A stretch of 64,000 bases of DNA from Daejeonella oryzae DSM 19973 (GTDB lineage: Bacteria > Bacteroidota > Bacteroidia > Sphingobacteriales > Sphingobacteriaceae). The notes beneath the pieces are model-generated. The model had not been told where the DNA came from. It worked only from the letters and a program-made list of their open reading frames with translations, and did not search any database. The stretch lies in the NCBI RefSeq assembly GCF_000422945.1, contig NZ_AUHA01000002.1:1523646-1587645 (forward strand). The letters run 5' to 3'. Made by a program: the position numbers and the translations under genes. Shown piece by piece: positions 51,405-60,172 of the stretch (position 1 is the first letter of the stretch; each line of letters starts with the position of its first letter).

Positions 51405-52649
51405 TTATTCGTAGCGCAGCGACTCCACCGGATCGAGTTTCGATGCTTTAACTGCGGGGTATAATCCGGATAACAAGCCTACTCCAATACATAATCCCAG
51501 GCCTAAAGCTGTCCATCCCCATGGCATAATAAAAGATCCGCCCATTACCATGGATAATAAATTTCCGATTAATATTCCCAGAAAAACTCCGGTAACGCCT
51601 CCCATTAAACAAATAACAGTAGCTTCAATCAAAAATTGACGGCGTATAATAACGGGAGTTGCACCTATTGCTTTGCGGATTCCTATTTCCCGGGTACGTT
51701 CTGTTACAGAAACAATCATGATATTCATCAGTGCAATTGCGGCACCAATCAGGGTGATGGCTCCTATTGTAATTCCGCCGATACGGACAAATTTTAAATT
51801 ATCAACCAATGTCTGGGCTATCGCATCACTCTTTGAAATTTCAAAATTATTTTCCTGTGCGGCGCTTAATCGTCTGATATTCCTGAATAATCCTGTTGAT
51901 TCACCAATAGCAGATTCCATGTGAAGCGGATCTTCAGCAATTACCGAAATCGTATAAGAAGGATTCGGGATGGTCATTATTTGTTTTGCCTTTAACAAGG
52001 GCACTACGCAAACCTTATCGCCTCCAAAACCCATACTTGAACCTTTTTCAGCAAATACACCAATCACTTTAAATTTATTGTTTCCTACCGTGATGATTTT
52101 GTTGATGGGGTCAGAGTCTTTAAATAATCGAGTTTTCACCTCATTTCCAATAATTACTACACCGCTTCCAAACTCTAATTCTGCCTGAGAGAAATTTCTT
52201 CCCAATGCCAATTTATATCCACCGGTTAGCAAATAGTTCTCATCTGCTCCTAAAACCGAAATATTAGGATTTGTTTTTTGATTTCCGACTTTTGCTGTAG
52301 CGGCAAATGAAGCAAAGGTATTTACAGAAACCATCGCCGGAAAATTAAATGAACTTTTAAAATTTAGAGCTTCTTCGTAAGTAATAGGAGTAAATCTTTT
52401 GGGCCGCTCGCCTCCGCCTCCTATTCTGATTCCGATACCACGGTTACGAATGGTGAAAGAATTGGCGCCCATACTCGAAAATGTATTGTTTAAAGAGCCT
52501 TCTATCGCATCAATAGAAGTTAAAATTCCCACCAGGGCAGTTAATCCGATGGCAATTATGATGGCGGTTAAAAATGTCCGAAGTTTATTGCTTTTCACAG
52601 ATTGCAAAGCCACCTTCAGATTTTCAGAATACCCCATTGTTGTTGCCAT
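51405..52649 (-). CDS. ABC transporter permease, MacB/FtsX type
   Basis: 414 residues. One N-terminal helix (LRTFLTAIIIAIGLTALVGILTSI), a periplasmic MacB-PCD-like domain (residues about 45-280), then three C-terminal helices with the FtsX pattern TERTREIGIRKAIGATPVIIRRQFLIEA and a last helix before AVKASKLDPVESLRYE. It would pair with a separate ATPase (not present here) and with an adaptor such as the one at 13881. The gene begins right after the iscA terminator, and its 3' end borders decayed sequence. Confidence 0.9.
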   Translation of the reverse strand: MATTMGYSENLKVALQSVKSNKLRTFLTAIIIAIGLTALVGILTSIDAIEGSLNNTFSSMGANSFTIRNRGIGIRIGGGGERPKRFTPITYEEALNFKSSFNFPAMVSVNTFASFAATAKVGNQKTNPNISVLGADENYLLTGGYKLALGRNFSQAELEFGSGVVIIGNEVKTRLFKDSDPINKIITVGNNKFKVIGVFAEKGSSMGFGGDKVCVVPLLKAKQIMTIPNPSYTISVIAEDPLHMESAIGESTGLFRNIRRLSAAQENNFEISKSDAIAQTLVDNLKFVRIGGITIGAITLIGAAIALMNIMIVSVTERTREIGIRKAIGATPVIIRRQFLIEATVICLMGGVTGVFLGILIGNLLSMVMGGSFIMPWGWTALGLGLCIGVGLLSGLYPAVKASKLDPVESLRYE

Positions 52650-52653
52650 AGCC

Positions 52654-52689
52654 TATTATAAAAAAGTCCTGCTGTTATGACAGCAGGAC
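52654..52689 (-). terminator. Terminator of the IscA-type gene
   Basis: GTCCTGCTGT / ACAGCAGGAC, 4-nt loop TATG, then on the minus strand TTTTTTATAA. It lies in the gap between the stop of the Fe-S gene (52711) and the permease start (52649). Confidence 0.85.
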
Positions 52690-52710
52690 CCGGTTAAATG
52701 TTACAGTTTT

Positions 52711-53064
52711 TTAAACTGAAAATGAGGTTCCGCAACCGCAGGTGCTGCTGGCATTGGGATTACTGAATGTAAAACCCCTTGCATTTAAGCCATCCTGAAA
52801 ATCAACCTGCATTCCAACAAGATATAAACCATGGGCTTTATGCATATAAACCTTAATTTGATCAATCAAATATTCCTGATCCCCATCTTTTTTCTGGTCA
52901 AAACCAAGAATATAATTCATTCCTGCACAACCGCCTCCTTCAACACCCAGACGTAATCCGTATTCTTCGCCCAATTCCTGCTGCGACATTAATTTTATTA
53001 TTTCTTTTTTGGCTCCTTCGGTTAGCACAACCGGAGCAACTAATGAAGCTGTATCTGTACTCAT
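52711..53064 (-). CDS. Iron-sulfur cluster carrier, IscA/ErpA type
   Basis: 117 residues from the ATG at 53064 (MSTDTASLVAPVVLTEGAKKEI). The ATG at 53148 would lie upstream of the promoter element at 53086-53093 and adds 28 unrelated residues. HesB-like fold with conserved cysteines: GGGCAGMNYILGF and C-terminal SSTCGCGTSFSV. Transfers Fe-S clusters to apoproteins. Monocistronic, with its own promoter and terminator. Confidence 0.92.
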   Translation of the reverse strand: MSTDTASLVAPVVLTEGAKKEIIKLMSQQELGEEYGLRLGVEGGGCAGMNYILGFDQKKDGDQEYLIDQIKVYMHKAHGLYLVGMQVDFQDGLNARGFTFSNPNASSTCGCGTSFSV

Positions 53065-53085
53065 AATTCTTTCAAAATAGTAGGT

Positions 53086-53093
53086 CAAATATA
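53086..53093 (-). promoter_or_regulatory. -7 element for the IscA-type gene
   Basis: TATATTTG on the minus strand, 21 nt from the ATG at 53064; decides the start codon. Confidence 0.6.
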
Positions 53094-53155
53094 AGCTAAA
53101 ATGCAGACTTTTGTTTGCGAGCATGGCTTTGTGACCAATTGATAACAAATTTACG

Positions 53156-53686
53156 ATGATAGGATTAGCTTTTTTTTCAGATATATTGAAATTTTCAATT
53201 TCAGGGATTTTAATATTTTTTGCCGCGTGGTATTTTGTACGAGAGTTTGTATTACAGGCTTTGGAGAAGAAAACAGCCGTTATAAAACCTGGTTTTGAAC
53301 AAACTCTGCCACTGCGTTTACAAGCTTACGAACGCATTACACTTTTTCTGGAACGTATCAATCCTTCTAATATGCTGCTGAGACTTCATCTTGCCGGAAT
53401 GAGTGCCCGGGAGATGCAGAATATGATTTTGTCGGATATACGGGAAGAATACCAGCATAATATAACCCAGCAAATTTATGTGAGTTATACGGCATGGGCT
53501 ACTGTTCAAAAAATGAAAGATGAAACTGTTGGGATGATTAATAACGCGGTTCATGGTTTGCCCGAAAATGCATCGTCAGTAGAATTAAGTCGTGTTATTT
53601 TAACACATTTGGCAAAGCTCGACACAGCAAACCCATATGACGAAGCTCTGAAAATTGTTAAAAGAGATATTCAGCAATTATTTTAA
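53156..53686 (+). CDS. Conserved Bacteroidota membrane-anchored protein
   Basis: 176 residues. One N-terminal helix ([17 protein letters not shown]), then a cytoplasmic helical region: [60 protein letters not shown]. This arrangement is common in Bacteroidota next to acyl-CoA mutase genes; I know no function for it. Its stop is 4 nt before the mutase ATG, so coupled expression is likely. Confidence 0.7.
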   Translation: MIGLAFFSDILKFSISGILIFFAAWYFVREFVLQALEKKTAVIKPGFEQTLPLRLQAYERITLFLERINPSNMLLRLHLAGMSAREMQNMILSDIREEYQHNITQQIYVSYTAWATVQKMKDETVGMINNAVHGLPENASSVELSRVILTHLAKLDTANPYDEALKIVKRDIQQLF

Positions 53687-53690
53687 AATA

Positions 53691-55238
53691 ATGAGTGATA
53701 AGAAATTCAGTACCACATCCGGAATTAACATAAAAGAGGTTTATACAGAAGGAAGGCAGAACATAGAACTTCCGGGCGAATATCCATATACCAGGGGAAT
53801 TCAAAAGGATATGTATCGTGGCCGCTTATGGACCATGCGCCAATATGCCGGCTTTTCTACTGCTGAAGAGTCTAACAAGCGTTATCATTATTTATTAAGT
53901 CAGGGAACAATGGGCCTGTCGGTCGCATTTGATTTGCCCACTCAGATTGGGTATGATTCAGATCATGAAATGTCTGAAGGGGAAGTAGGGAAGGTAGGTG
54001 TGGCAATTGATTCATTAAAGGATATCGAAATTCTTTTTGATGGAATTGATCTCCAAAAGGTGACCAGCTCCATGACCATTAATGCCACTGCACCAATTTT
54101 ACTGGCAATGTACATCGCATTGGCAAAAAAACAAGGCGCCAATCTGGAATTGATTTCGGGTACGATACAAAACGATATTTTAAAAGAATACGCCGCCCGC
54201 GGAACCTATATTTATCCGCCGAAAGCCTCCATGCGTTTAATTACGGATGTTTTTGAATATTGCAGTAAAGAAGTCCCTAAATGGAACACTATATCCATTT
54301 CCGGTTATCATATTCGCGAAGCCGGTTCTACTGCCGTTCAGGAACTGGCTTTTACTCTTGCCAATGGCAAAGCTTATTTAAAGGCCGCTATTGATACGGG
54401 ATTAGATATAAATGTTTTCGCAAAGCGATTATCCTTCTTTTTTAATTGTCACAATAATTTTTTTGAAGAGATATCCAAATTCAGAGCTGCACGAAGAATG
54501 TGGGCATTTATTACCAAAGACCTTGGGGCAACAGATGCCGGGGCTCAGAAACTGAGATTTCATACCCAAACCGGCGGTTCTACGCTGACCGCCCAGCAGC
54601 CCATGAATAATATTATGCGGGTAAGCAACCAGGCTTTAGCAGCAGTTTTGGGAGGAACTCAGTCTCTTCATACCAACGGATATGACGAAGCACTTTCATT
54701 ACCAACAGAAGCCGCGGCAAAGATTGCGCTTCGGACACAGCAAATTATTGCTTTTGAAAGCGGGGTAACTGATACTGTCGATCCATTAGCGGGATCGTAT
54801 TTTGTAGAATCTTTAACTGATGAAATAGAGGCGGCTGCCTGGAAATATATAGAAACCATAGATGCTATGGGCGGCTCTGTAAATGCGATTGAAGCCGGCT
54901 ATATTCAGAATGAAATTGCAGATGCAGCTTACCAATATCAGAAAGATATTGAAAGTGCTGATCGGATTTTAGTTGGGGTGAATAAATATGTTGATCATCA
55001 GGGAATTCATCCCGAAGTTTTCCGTGTTGATGATTCCATCCGACAGCTTCAAACGGATAAGCTTAACAAGCTAAAAGAGGAGCGGGATAACCTGCTGGTC
55101 GATCAAACTTTGAGAAAATTATCGGCCGCTGCAAAAGATGGTTCTAACACCATGCCTTTTATTTTATCAGCAGTTGAAGCCTATGCCACATTAGGAGAAA
55201 TTGCGGACATTCTGCGCCAGGAATTTGGAGAATATTGA
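53691..55238 (+). CDS. Acyl-CoA (methylmalonyl-CoA type) mutase large subunit, without B12-binding domain
   Basis: 515 residues from the ATG at 53691 ([18 protein letters not shown]); an upstream in-frame TTG at 53655 lies inside the previous gene. Family motifs: [81 protein letters not shown] region ([19 protein letters not shown]) and [14 protein letters not shown]. Carries only the catalytic barrel; the cobalamin-binding domain must be a separate small subunit elsewhere. Needs adenosylcobalamin. Substrate may be methylmalonyl-CoA or a related acyl-CoA. Confidence 0.88.
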   Translation: MSDKKFSTTSGINIKEVYTEGRQNIELPGEYPYTRGIQKDMYRGRLWTMRQYAGFSTAEESNKRYHYLLSQGTMGLSVAFDLPTQIGYDSDHEMSEGEVGKVGVAIDSLKDIEILFDGIDLQKVTSSMTINATAPILLAMYIALAKKQGANLELISGTIQNDILKEYAARGTYIYPPKASMRLITDVFEYCSKEVPKWNTISISGYHIREAGSTAVQELAFTLANGKAYLKAAIDTGLDINVFAKRLSFFFNCHNNFFEEISKFRAARRMWAFITKDLGATDAGAQKLRFHTQTGGSTLTAQQPMNNIMRVSNQALAAVLGGTQSLHTNGYDEALSLPTEAAAKIALRTQQIIAFESGVTDTVDPLAGSYFVESLTDEIEAAAWKYIETIDAMGGSVNAIEAGYIQNEIADAAYQYQKDIESADRILVGVNKYVDHQGIHPEVFRVDDSIRQLQTDKLNKLKEERDNLLVDQTLRKLSAAAKDGSNTMPFILSAVEAYATLGEIADILRQEFGEY

Positions 55239-55639
55239 TCCGAAATTGCACCCGTTTTATACCTAAAGCATAACCTCTGTTGAAACAGAGTGTTTATAAT
55301 TTGTTACAGATTGTGCTTGTATTGGGTATAAATAATATCGAACTTTTATGAGTATAAAATCTGGAATATATTGCCTAAAACACCTGTATTAGCAATGTAA
55401 ATGCGTAAGTAACGTTACTATGTTAATAAATATTAGCAGCGCAAATTCAGGTTCAAAACAGGTTATTTTTTGATCGATATTTAATGAGATTTAAGTCTAT
55501 AATTCTAATAATAAGCGACTTAACATAAATGTCAAATTTTTGTTTTTTAAACAGAATATTTTGTCAATCTTCGGAGTTCTGGAAGGTTATTAACATTCCC
55601 TCCTCCAGTGCTTGTAAATCAGATTATTAATAAATTTAT
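55239..55639. other. 401-bp region upstream of dnaA
   Basis: No gene seen. Contains an inverted repeat CTCTGTT-GA-AACAGAG (55275-55290) that may end the mutase transcript, a 12-bp palindrome AGTAACGTTACT (55408-55419), and TTATTAACA-like sites in both orientations (near 55421 and 55590) that differ from the DnaA box TTATCCACA at two positions. Very A+T-rich near 55500-55560. May hold the dnaA promoter and autoregulatory sites; nothing proves an origin. Confidence 0.4.
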
Positions 55640-57067
55640 ATGGAAAAAGCTTGTACAAATGTTTGGAATAACTGTCTTCAGATTATTAAGGATAACATAC
55701 CGGCCCAGAGTTTTAAAACCTGGTTCGAACCTATTAAAGCCTTAAGACTTGAGGGTAATGTATTAACCATACAGGTACCAAGTTTATTTTTTTACGAATG
55801 GCTCGAAGAGCATTATGTTGGCCTGTTACGCAAAACTGTAAAGAAACAGCTGGGTGAAGAAGGAAGACTGGAATATAATATTGTTGTTGAAAAATCATCA
55901 AATAATAAACCTTACACAACCAATATGCCTTCCAATGGCAACGGAGCTGAAGGTAAAAATCAGTCTATGCCAATGCCGGTATCTCTAAACAAGGATATTA
56001 AAAATCCATTTGTAATTCCCGGACTGAAGAAATTACAGGTTGATCCGCAACTAAATCAGAATTACACGTTCGAGAATTTTATCGAAGGAGATTGCAATCG
56101 TTTAGCTCGTTCGGCAGGCTATGCAGTAGCTGCAAAACCAGGTGGAACTTCTTTTAATCCCTTAATGATTTACGGAGTGGTTGGATTGGGTAAAACCCAC
56201 CTGGCCCAGGCTATTGGTAATGAAATTAAAAGAACATTGACAGACAAGCTGGTTCTATATGTATCCTGCGAGAAGTTTACCCAGCAGTTTGTAGATGCAT
56301 TAAAGAATAATAATATTAATGACTTTGTAAATTTTTACCAGGCAATGGATGTGCTTATTATGGATGATGTTCATAATTTTGCAGGTAAAGAGAAAACACA
56401 GGACATTTTCTTTCATATATTCAATCATCTGCACCAATCCGGTAAACAACTGATCATCACTTCTGACAAGGCTCCAAAAGATTTGTCGGGTTTAGAAGAA
56501 CGGTTGTTATCACGGTTTAAGTGGGGACTTTCTGCTGATCTTCAGATTCCGGATCTGGAAACCCGTATGGCTATCCTGAAAAAGAAAATGTATTCTGACG
56601 GAATTGAATTGCCCGGAGAAGTTATTGAATATGTTGCTCATAATATTGATAACAACGTTCGCGAACTTGAAGGTGCGATGGTATCATTATTAGCTCAATC
56701 TACACTTAATAAAAAGGAAATTGATTTGAATCTGGCCAAATCAATGCTTAAAAATTTCATTAAAAACTCCAGTAAAGAGATATCTATGGAGTATATTCAA
56801 AAGCTTGTTTGCGAGTATTTTGAAGTTCCTATTGAAATGGTAAAATCTAAAACACGCAAACGTGAAATTGTTCAGGCTCGTCAAATTTCTATGTATCTGG
56901 CAAAACTTCATACCAAAACATCACTAAAGTCTATCGGTGCGTTTTTTGGAGGAAGAGATCATTCAACCGTGATTTATGCCTGCCAGACTGTAGATGATCT
57001 GATAGATACCGACAAAAAATTTAAAGGATACGTAGCTGATATTCAGAAAAAATTAAAAATGAGTTAA
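55640..57067 (+). CDS. dnaA: Chromosomal replication initiator protein DnaA
   Basis: 475 residues. Domain I at the N-terminus (TNVWNNCLQIIKDNIPAQSFKTWFEPIKALRLE), a short Asn-rich linker, then the AAA+ domain: NYTFENFIEGDCNRLARSAGYAVA, Walker A GVVGLGKTHLAQAI, Walker B VLIMDDVHNFAGKEKTQ, LEERLLSRFKWG. Domain IV has KSKTRKREIVQARQISMYLAK and FGGRDHSTVIYACQ, the DNA-binding signature. Binds the origin and opens DNA. Monocistronic; a terminator follows. No dnaN nearby. Confidence 0.97.
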   Translation: MEKACTNVWNNCLQIIKDNIPAQSFKTWFEPIKALRLEGNVLTIQVPSLFFYEWLEEHYVGLLRKTVKKQLGEEGRLEYNIVVEKSSNNKPYTTNMPSNGNGAEGKNQSMPMPVSLNKDIKNPFVIPGLKKLQVDPQLNQNYTFENFIEGDCNRLARSAGYAVAAKPGGTSFNPLMIYGVVGLGKTHLAQAIGNEIKRTLTDKLVLYVSCEKFTQQFVDALKNNNINDFVNFYQAMDVLIMDDVHNFAGKEKTQDIFFHIFNHLHQSGKQLIITSDKAPKDLSGLEERLLSRFKWGLSADLQIPDLETRMAILKKKMYSDGIELPGEVIEYVAHNIDNNVRELEGAMVSLLAQSTLNKKEIDLNLAKSMLKNFIKNSSKEISMEYIQKLVCEYFEVPIEMVKSKTRKREIVQARQISMYLAKLHTKTSLKSIGAFFGGRDHSTVIYACQTVDDLIDTDKKFKGYVADIQKKLKMS

Positions 57068-57091
57068 TCACCAATATGTAATTATTATTAG

Positions 57092-57124
57092 AACCTGTTA
57101 AGTTAAAGCTCAACGGGTTTTTTT
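57092..57124 (+). terminator. Terminator of dnaA
   Basis: AACCTGTT / AACGGGTT (one T-G pair), loop about 12 nt, then seven T. The next ATG is 14 nt beyond. Confidence 0.65.
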
Positions 57125-57137
57125 GTAAGTTCAAATC

Positions 57138-57596
57138 ATGAAAATAATTTTAACATTAGCTGCCATTTTATTCAGTACAGGTATTTTATCCGCTCAGGTT
57201 AAAAATTCTGAAACTGAATCTGTAAAAAAAGTAATTAATCAGTTATTTGAAGGAATGCGAAAGGGAGATAGCTCAATGGTGAGTTCAACATTTTCTAAAG
57301 GAATGATTATGCAGACAATTTCGAAAAGACAGGGCCAGATAAACGTAGTGCGTTATGAACCTCTGAACTTCTTAAAGTCAATAGCTACCCCTCATTCTGA
57401 AGTTTATGATGAACGAATAACATTTGATGAAATTTTGATTGACGCCGAACTTGCCAGTGTTTGGACTAGCTATAAGTTTTATGTTGGTGATAAATTCAGC
57501 CATTGCGGCGTGAATTCTTTTCAGCTGGTAAAGCAGGATAACAAATGGAAAATTGTTTACCTGATTGATACCCGCAGAAAGGAAAATTGTGATTAG
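57138..57596 (+). CDS. Exported NTF2-like/SnoaL-like protein
   Basis: 152 residues. Signal peptide 1-20 (ends LSAQ). The mature part follows the NTF2 pattern: VKKVINQLFEGMRKGDSSMVSSTFSKGMIMQTI, EVYDERITFDEILIDAELASVWTSYKFYVGDKFSHCGVNSFQLVKQDNKWKIVYLIDTRRK. Such proteins fold into a cone that binds small ligands or acts as an enzyme scaffold; the actual role is unknown. Lies just after the dnaA terminator. Confidence 0.85.
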   Translation: MKIILTLAAILFSTGILSAQVKNSETESVKKVINQLFEGMRKGDSSMVSSTFSKGMIMQTISKRQGQINVVRYEPLNFLKSIATPHSEVYDERITFDEILIDAELASVWTSYKFYVGDKFSHCGVNSFQLVKQDNKWKIVYLIDTRRKENCD

Positions 57597-57647
57597 TTTA
57601 TTGGATTTTAGTTGAATTTTTACCAATAAGCTTGATTGGGATTAAGC

Positions 57648-58199
57648 TTAAACAATTAACTTTAAATGCATAAGCGCATAAAAAATTCCACTTGAATGTA
57701 AAGCCTGGCCGATTTTATTATCCAGCAATAACCCTTTTAATTCTTTTGTACTGACGAGTTCTACCACAATCTCTTCGCCGCCATCCAAATTCTGTTCCTG
57801 AATTTTTCTGCCGCCGGTAGCCAGAAAACAATGAGTTTTATTATTGCCAGTGGCGGGATTTGCATACAGGGAAGTTAAAAATTCAATACGTTCGAAAACG
57901 TAACCTGTTTCTTCCAATAATTCCCGCTTAACCGCGTCTTCCGGACTTTCGCCCTTATCGATACAGCCTCCCGGGATTTCTAAAATTACTTCCTGTGCCG
58001 CATGACGATATTGTTTGATGAGAATTACCTGATTATCATGGGTAAGAGCAACTGCATTTACCCAATCAGGATATTCAAGAACATAATAAGGTTTTATGAT
58101 TTTCCCGGAAGGCATTCTGCAGGTATCAGACCGTAGGGTTGCCCAGGTATCTTTAAATACATACTCTGAGGTTAGTAACTTCCATTTTAGCTCCTGCAT
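57648..58199 (-). CDS. NUDIX hydrolase (ADP-ribose pyrophosphatase-like)
   Basis: 183 residues from the ATG at 58199 (MQELKWKLLTSEYVFKDTWATLRSDTC). A longer reading from 58340 would take its first ~47 residues from the out-of-frame Gly-codon repeats of the upstream TPM gene and is not credible. Nudix box GGCIDKGESPEDAVKRELLEETGY is intact (GX5EX7REUXEEXGU). The N-terminal region is typical of ADP-sugar pyrophosphatases. Last gene of the LemA-TPM-TPM-NUDIX run, 28 nt after the TPM gene. Confidence 0.92.
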   Translation of the reverse strand: MQELKWKLLTSEYVFKDTWATLRSDTCRMPSGKIIKPYYVLEYPDWVNAVALTHDNQVILIKQYRHAAQEVILEIPGGCIDKGESPEDAVKRELLEETGYVFERIEFLTSLYANPATGNNKTHCFLATGGRKIQEQNLDGGEEIVVELVSTKELKGLLLDNKIGQALHSSGIFYALMHLKLIV

Positions 58200-58227
58200 C
58201 AAATTATACCAAAATTTTAATAAGATA

Positions 58228-59010
58228 TTACCAGCTTCCGCTTGCTCCGCCACCGCCAAAGCTGCCGCCGCCGAATCCGCCGAAACCTCCGCCGCCGCCA
58301 ACACCAAATCCGCCACCACTACCGCCGAATCCTCCGCCACTGCTTCGGCCCATTCCTGATCCCATCAACATCCACCAGATTGGACTTGCTGCTCCACGGC
58401 CGCCAATTACTTGACTTCCGCCGCCACCACCTTTTTTTGAGATGATGAAAATAATTGCCATAATGATTAAAAAGACTATAATTCCGGAATTGCCTGATTT
58501 GCCTTTACTTTTAGGCCGGGCATCTTTATATTCACCCTTTGTATAAGAAATAATGGCTGAAGTTCCGGCATCCAGTCCTTCGAAGTATTGGCCATTTTTA
58601 AAATTTGGTGTGATTTCATTTTCAATAATGCGGCGTGAAATTGCATCCGAAAGCGCTCCTTCTACGCCATAACCTGTTTGTATTGTTACTTTTCTATCTC
58701 CTAAAGAAACTAAAAGCAAAACGCCGTTATTGTTCTTTTTGCCACCAATACCCCATTTTTCTGCTAAACGAACGCCATAGTCAGCTACATCATAGCCTTC
58801 AAGGGATTTTATAAGAACAACAGCAATTTGTGTAGAAGTAGAATCATCAAAAGCAACCAATTTTTGCTCAAGACTATTTATTTGATCTGCACTTAACGTA
58901 TTGGTATAGTCATTAACCAGACGATTGGGTTGTTCGGGAAAAGTTTGGGCCTGAGTTGCTAATCCTGTAAATAAAAGAAAAGCAATTAAAAAGAAATTTC
59001 TTATAATCAT
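58228..59010 (-). CDS. TPM domain protein with Gly-rich C-terminus (YgcG family)
   Basis: 260 residues. Signal peptide 1-21 (ends LATQAQ). TPM domain (residues about 25-150: LVNDYTNTLSADQINSLEQKL, FDDSTSTQIAVVLIKSLEG, WGIGGKKNNNGVLLLVSLGDRKVTIQTGYGVEGALSD). One membrane helix at about 175-192 (GIIVFLIIMAIIFIISK), then a Gly/Phe/Ser tail (GGGFGGSGGGFGV and related). Found next to a second TPM gene and lemA in many bacteria. Confidence 0.92.
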   Translation of the reverse strand: MIIRNFFLIAFLLFTGLATQAQTFPEQPNRLVNDYTNTLSADQINSLEQKLVAFDDSTSTQIAVVLIKSLEGYDVADYGVRLAEKWGIGGKKNNNGVLLLVSLGDRKVTIQTGYGVEGALSDAISRRIIENEITPNFKNGQYFEGLDAGTSAIISYTKGEYKDARPKSKGKSGNSGIIVFLIIMAIIFIISKKGGGGGSQVIGGRGAASPIWWMLMGSGMGRSSGGGFGGSGGGFGVGGGGGFGGFGGGSFGGGGASGSW

Positions 59011-59037
59011 TTGAAGGTGCCTGAATATGGTTTTGGA

Positions 59038-59472
59038 TTAGTTGCCATCCATAAATGAAATGTCATTCGGAAGTTCATTTTTATCACCTTCCAGGTATGG
59101 AAAGTAAATTCTTAATTGTTCTGCAGCTAATTTTATTCCTGCAATAATTCCTTCTGATAAATTTCCTTGTTTAAAATGGGATAGCATCATATCCTTTGTG
59201 CTATCCCAGAAATTTGACGGGACTACCTTATTAATACCGGCGTCTCCTATAATAGCAAACTGATGATCATTGGTAGAAACATATATCAAAACTCCATTGC
59301 GTAAAGCGGTTTGGTCCATACCCAATTTCCTGAAATAATTTGCAGCACGATCTAAAACAGGTTCGCTGCAGGTTTTTTCAACGCAAACTCTAATTTCTCC
59401 GGACGTGAACCGTTCCGAAGTTTCAATAGCTTCGCTGATCTGTTTTTGTTCCTCTTCGCTAAAAACTTTCAT
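59038..59472 (-). CDS. TPM domain protein, soluble
   Basis: 144 residues, no signal peptide. Pattern FSEEEQKQISEAIETSERFTSGEIRVCVEKTC, then MDQTALRNGVLIYVSTNDHQFAIIGDAGINKVV and MMLSHFKQGNLSEGIIAGIKLAAEQLRIYFPY. A shorter TPM fold that would lie in the cytoplasm. Between lemA and the larger TPM gene with 27-32 nt gaps, so a single transcript is likely. Confidence 0.9.
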   Translation of the reverse strand: MKVFSEEEQKQISEAIETSERFTSGEIRVCVEKTCSEPVLDRAANYFRKLGMDQTALRNGVLIYVSTNDHQFAIIGDAGINKVVPSNFWDSTKDMMLSHFKQGNLSEGIIAGIKLAAEQLRIYFPYLEGDKNELPNDISFMDGN

Positions 59473-59504
59473 GGATACTGATATAAAGAAATGATCTTAA
59501 AATA

Positions 59505-60083
59505 TTAAAATTCAACTTTAGGTGGTTTGTTCGAACCTGCTTCGGCCTGGAAATAACCTTTCTTTTGGAATCCGAACAAACCCGCTGTTAAATTATTTGG
59601 GAATGTGCGGATTTTAGAATTATAATCCTGAGTTACTGTATTGAATTTTTGACGCTCTACTGTAATTCTATTCTCTGTACCTTCTAATTGAGATTGAAGT
59701 TCTAAAAAGTTTTGGTTGGCTTTTAGTTCTGGATATCTTTCTACAGTTACGAGTAAACGTCCCAAAGACTGACTTAACTGACCCTGTGCTTCCTGAAATT
59801 TCTGAATGGATTCCGGCGTTAATTTAGTTGGGTCAACCTGTACCGAACTTGCTTTAGCACGGGCTTCAATTACCTGAGTTAAAGTTTCCTGCTCAAAATT
59901 AGCTGCACCTTTTACAGAAGCAACAAGATTTGGAATCAAATCTGCACGACGCTGGTATACGTTTTCTACCTGAGCCCATTGAGATTGTACTTGCTCATCT
60001 AATTGTACCATGCTATTATAGCCGCAGGAACTTAAAGAAGTAATCGCAAATAGAGCGATAAGTGTATAAAAAATTCTTTTCAT
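59505..60083 (-). CDS. LemA family lipoprotein
   Basis: 192 residues from the ATG at 60083; a start at 60107 would add eight residues before the signal. Signal with lipobox SLSSC (Cys about 19). LemA core: MVQLDEQVQSQWAQVENVYQRRADLIPNLVASVKGAANFEQETLTQVIEARAKA, and NRITVERQKFNTVTQDYNSKIRTFPNN. Helical bundle protein at the cell envelope; function not settled. First gene of the minus-strand unit; 89 nt separate it from the divergent flavoprotein gene. Confidence 0.93.
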   Translation of the reverse strand: MKRIFYTLIALFAITSLSSCGYNSMVQLDEQVQSQWAQVENVYQRRADLIPNLVASVKGAANFEQETLTQVIEARAKASSVQVDPTKLTPESIQKFQEAQGQLSQSLGRLLVTVERYPELKANQNFLELQSQLEGTENRITVERQKFNTVTQDYNSKIRTFPNNLTAGLFGFQKKGYFQAEAGSNKPPKVEF

Positions 60084-60132
60084 AATAAGGTTTCTAATTT
60101 TTTTCAATTTACAGCTTAGAAAGCAATTTTCA

Positions 60133-60165
60133 TACCTTTGTTACAAATCCGGGATAAAAACCCGG
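60133..60165 (+). promoter_or_regulatory. Promoter element and 5'-end hairpin of the COG2509 gene
   Basis: TACCTTTG (60133-60140), then a hairpin CCGGG-ATAAAAA-CCCGG (60149-60165) at the very start of the predicted transcript, 7 nt before the ATG at 60173. It may stabilise the mRNA or limit translation. Confidence 0.5.
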
Positions 60166-60172
60166 CATTATT

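Noticed and set aside
51228..51464. 78-codon plus-strand ORF at the end of the decayed region
   Set aside because: It overlaps the end of the permease gene in antisense and an RHS relic; no domain recognised.
53065..53148. N-terminal extension of the IscA-type protein
   Set aside because: It would be translated from upstream of the promoter element at 53086-53093 and does not match the family.
58200..58340. N-terminal extension of the NUDIX protein (Ala-rich)
   Set aside because: It is the out-of-frame reading of the Gly-rich codons of the upstream TPM gene; the family start is at 58199.
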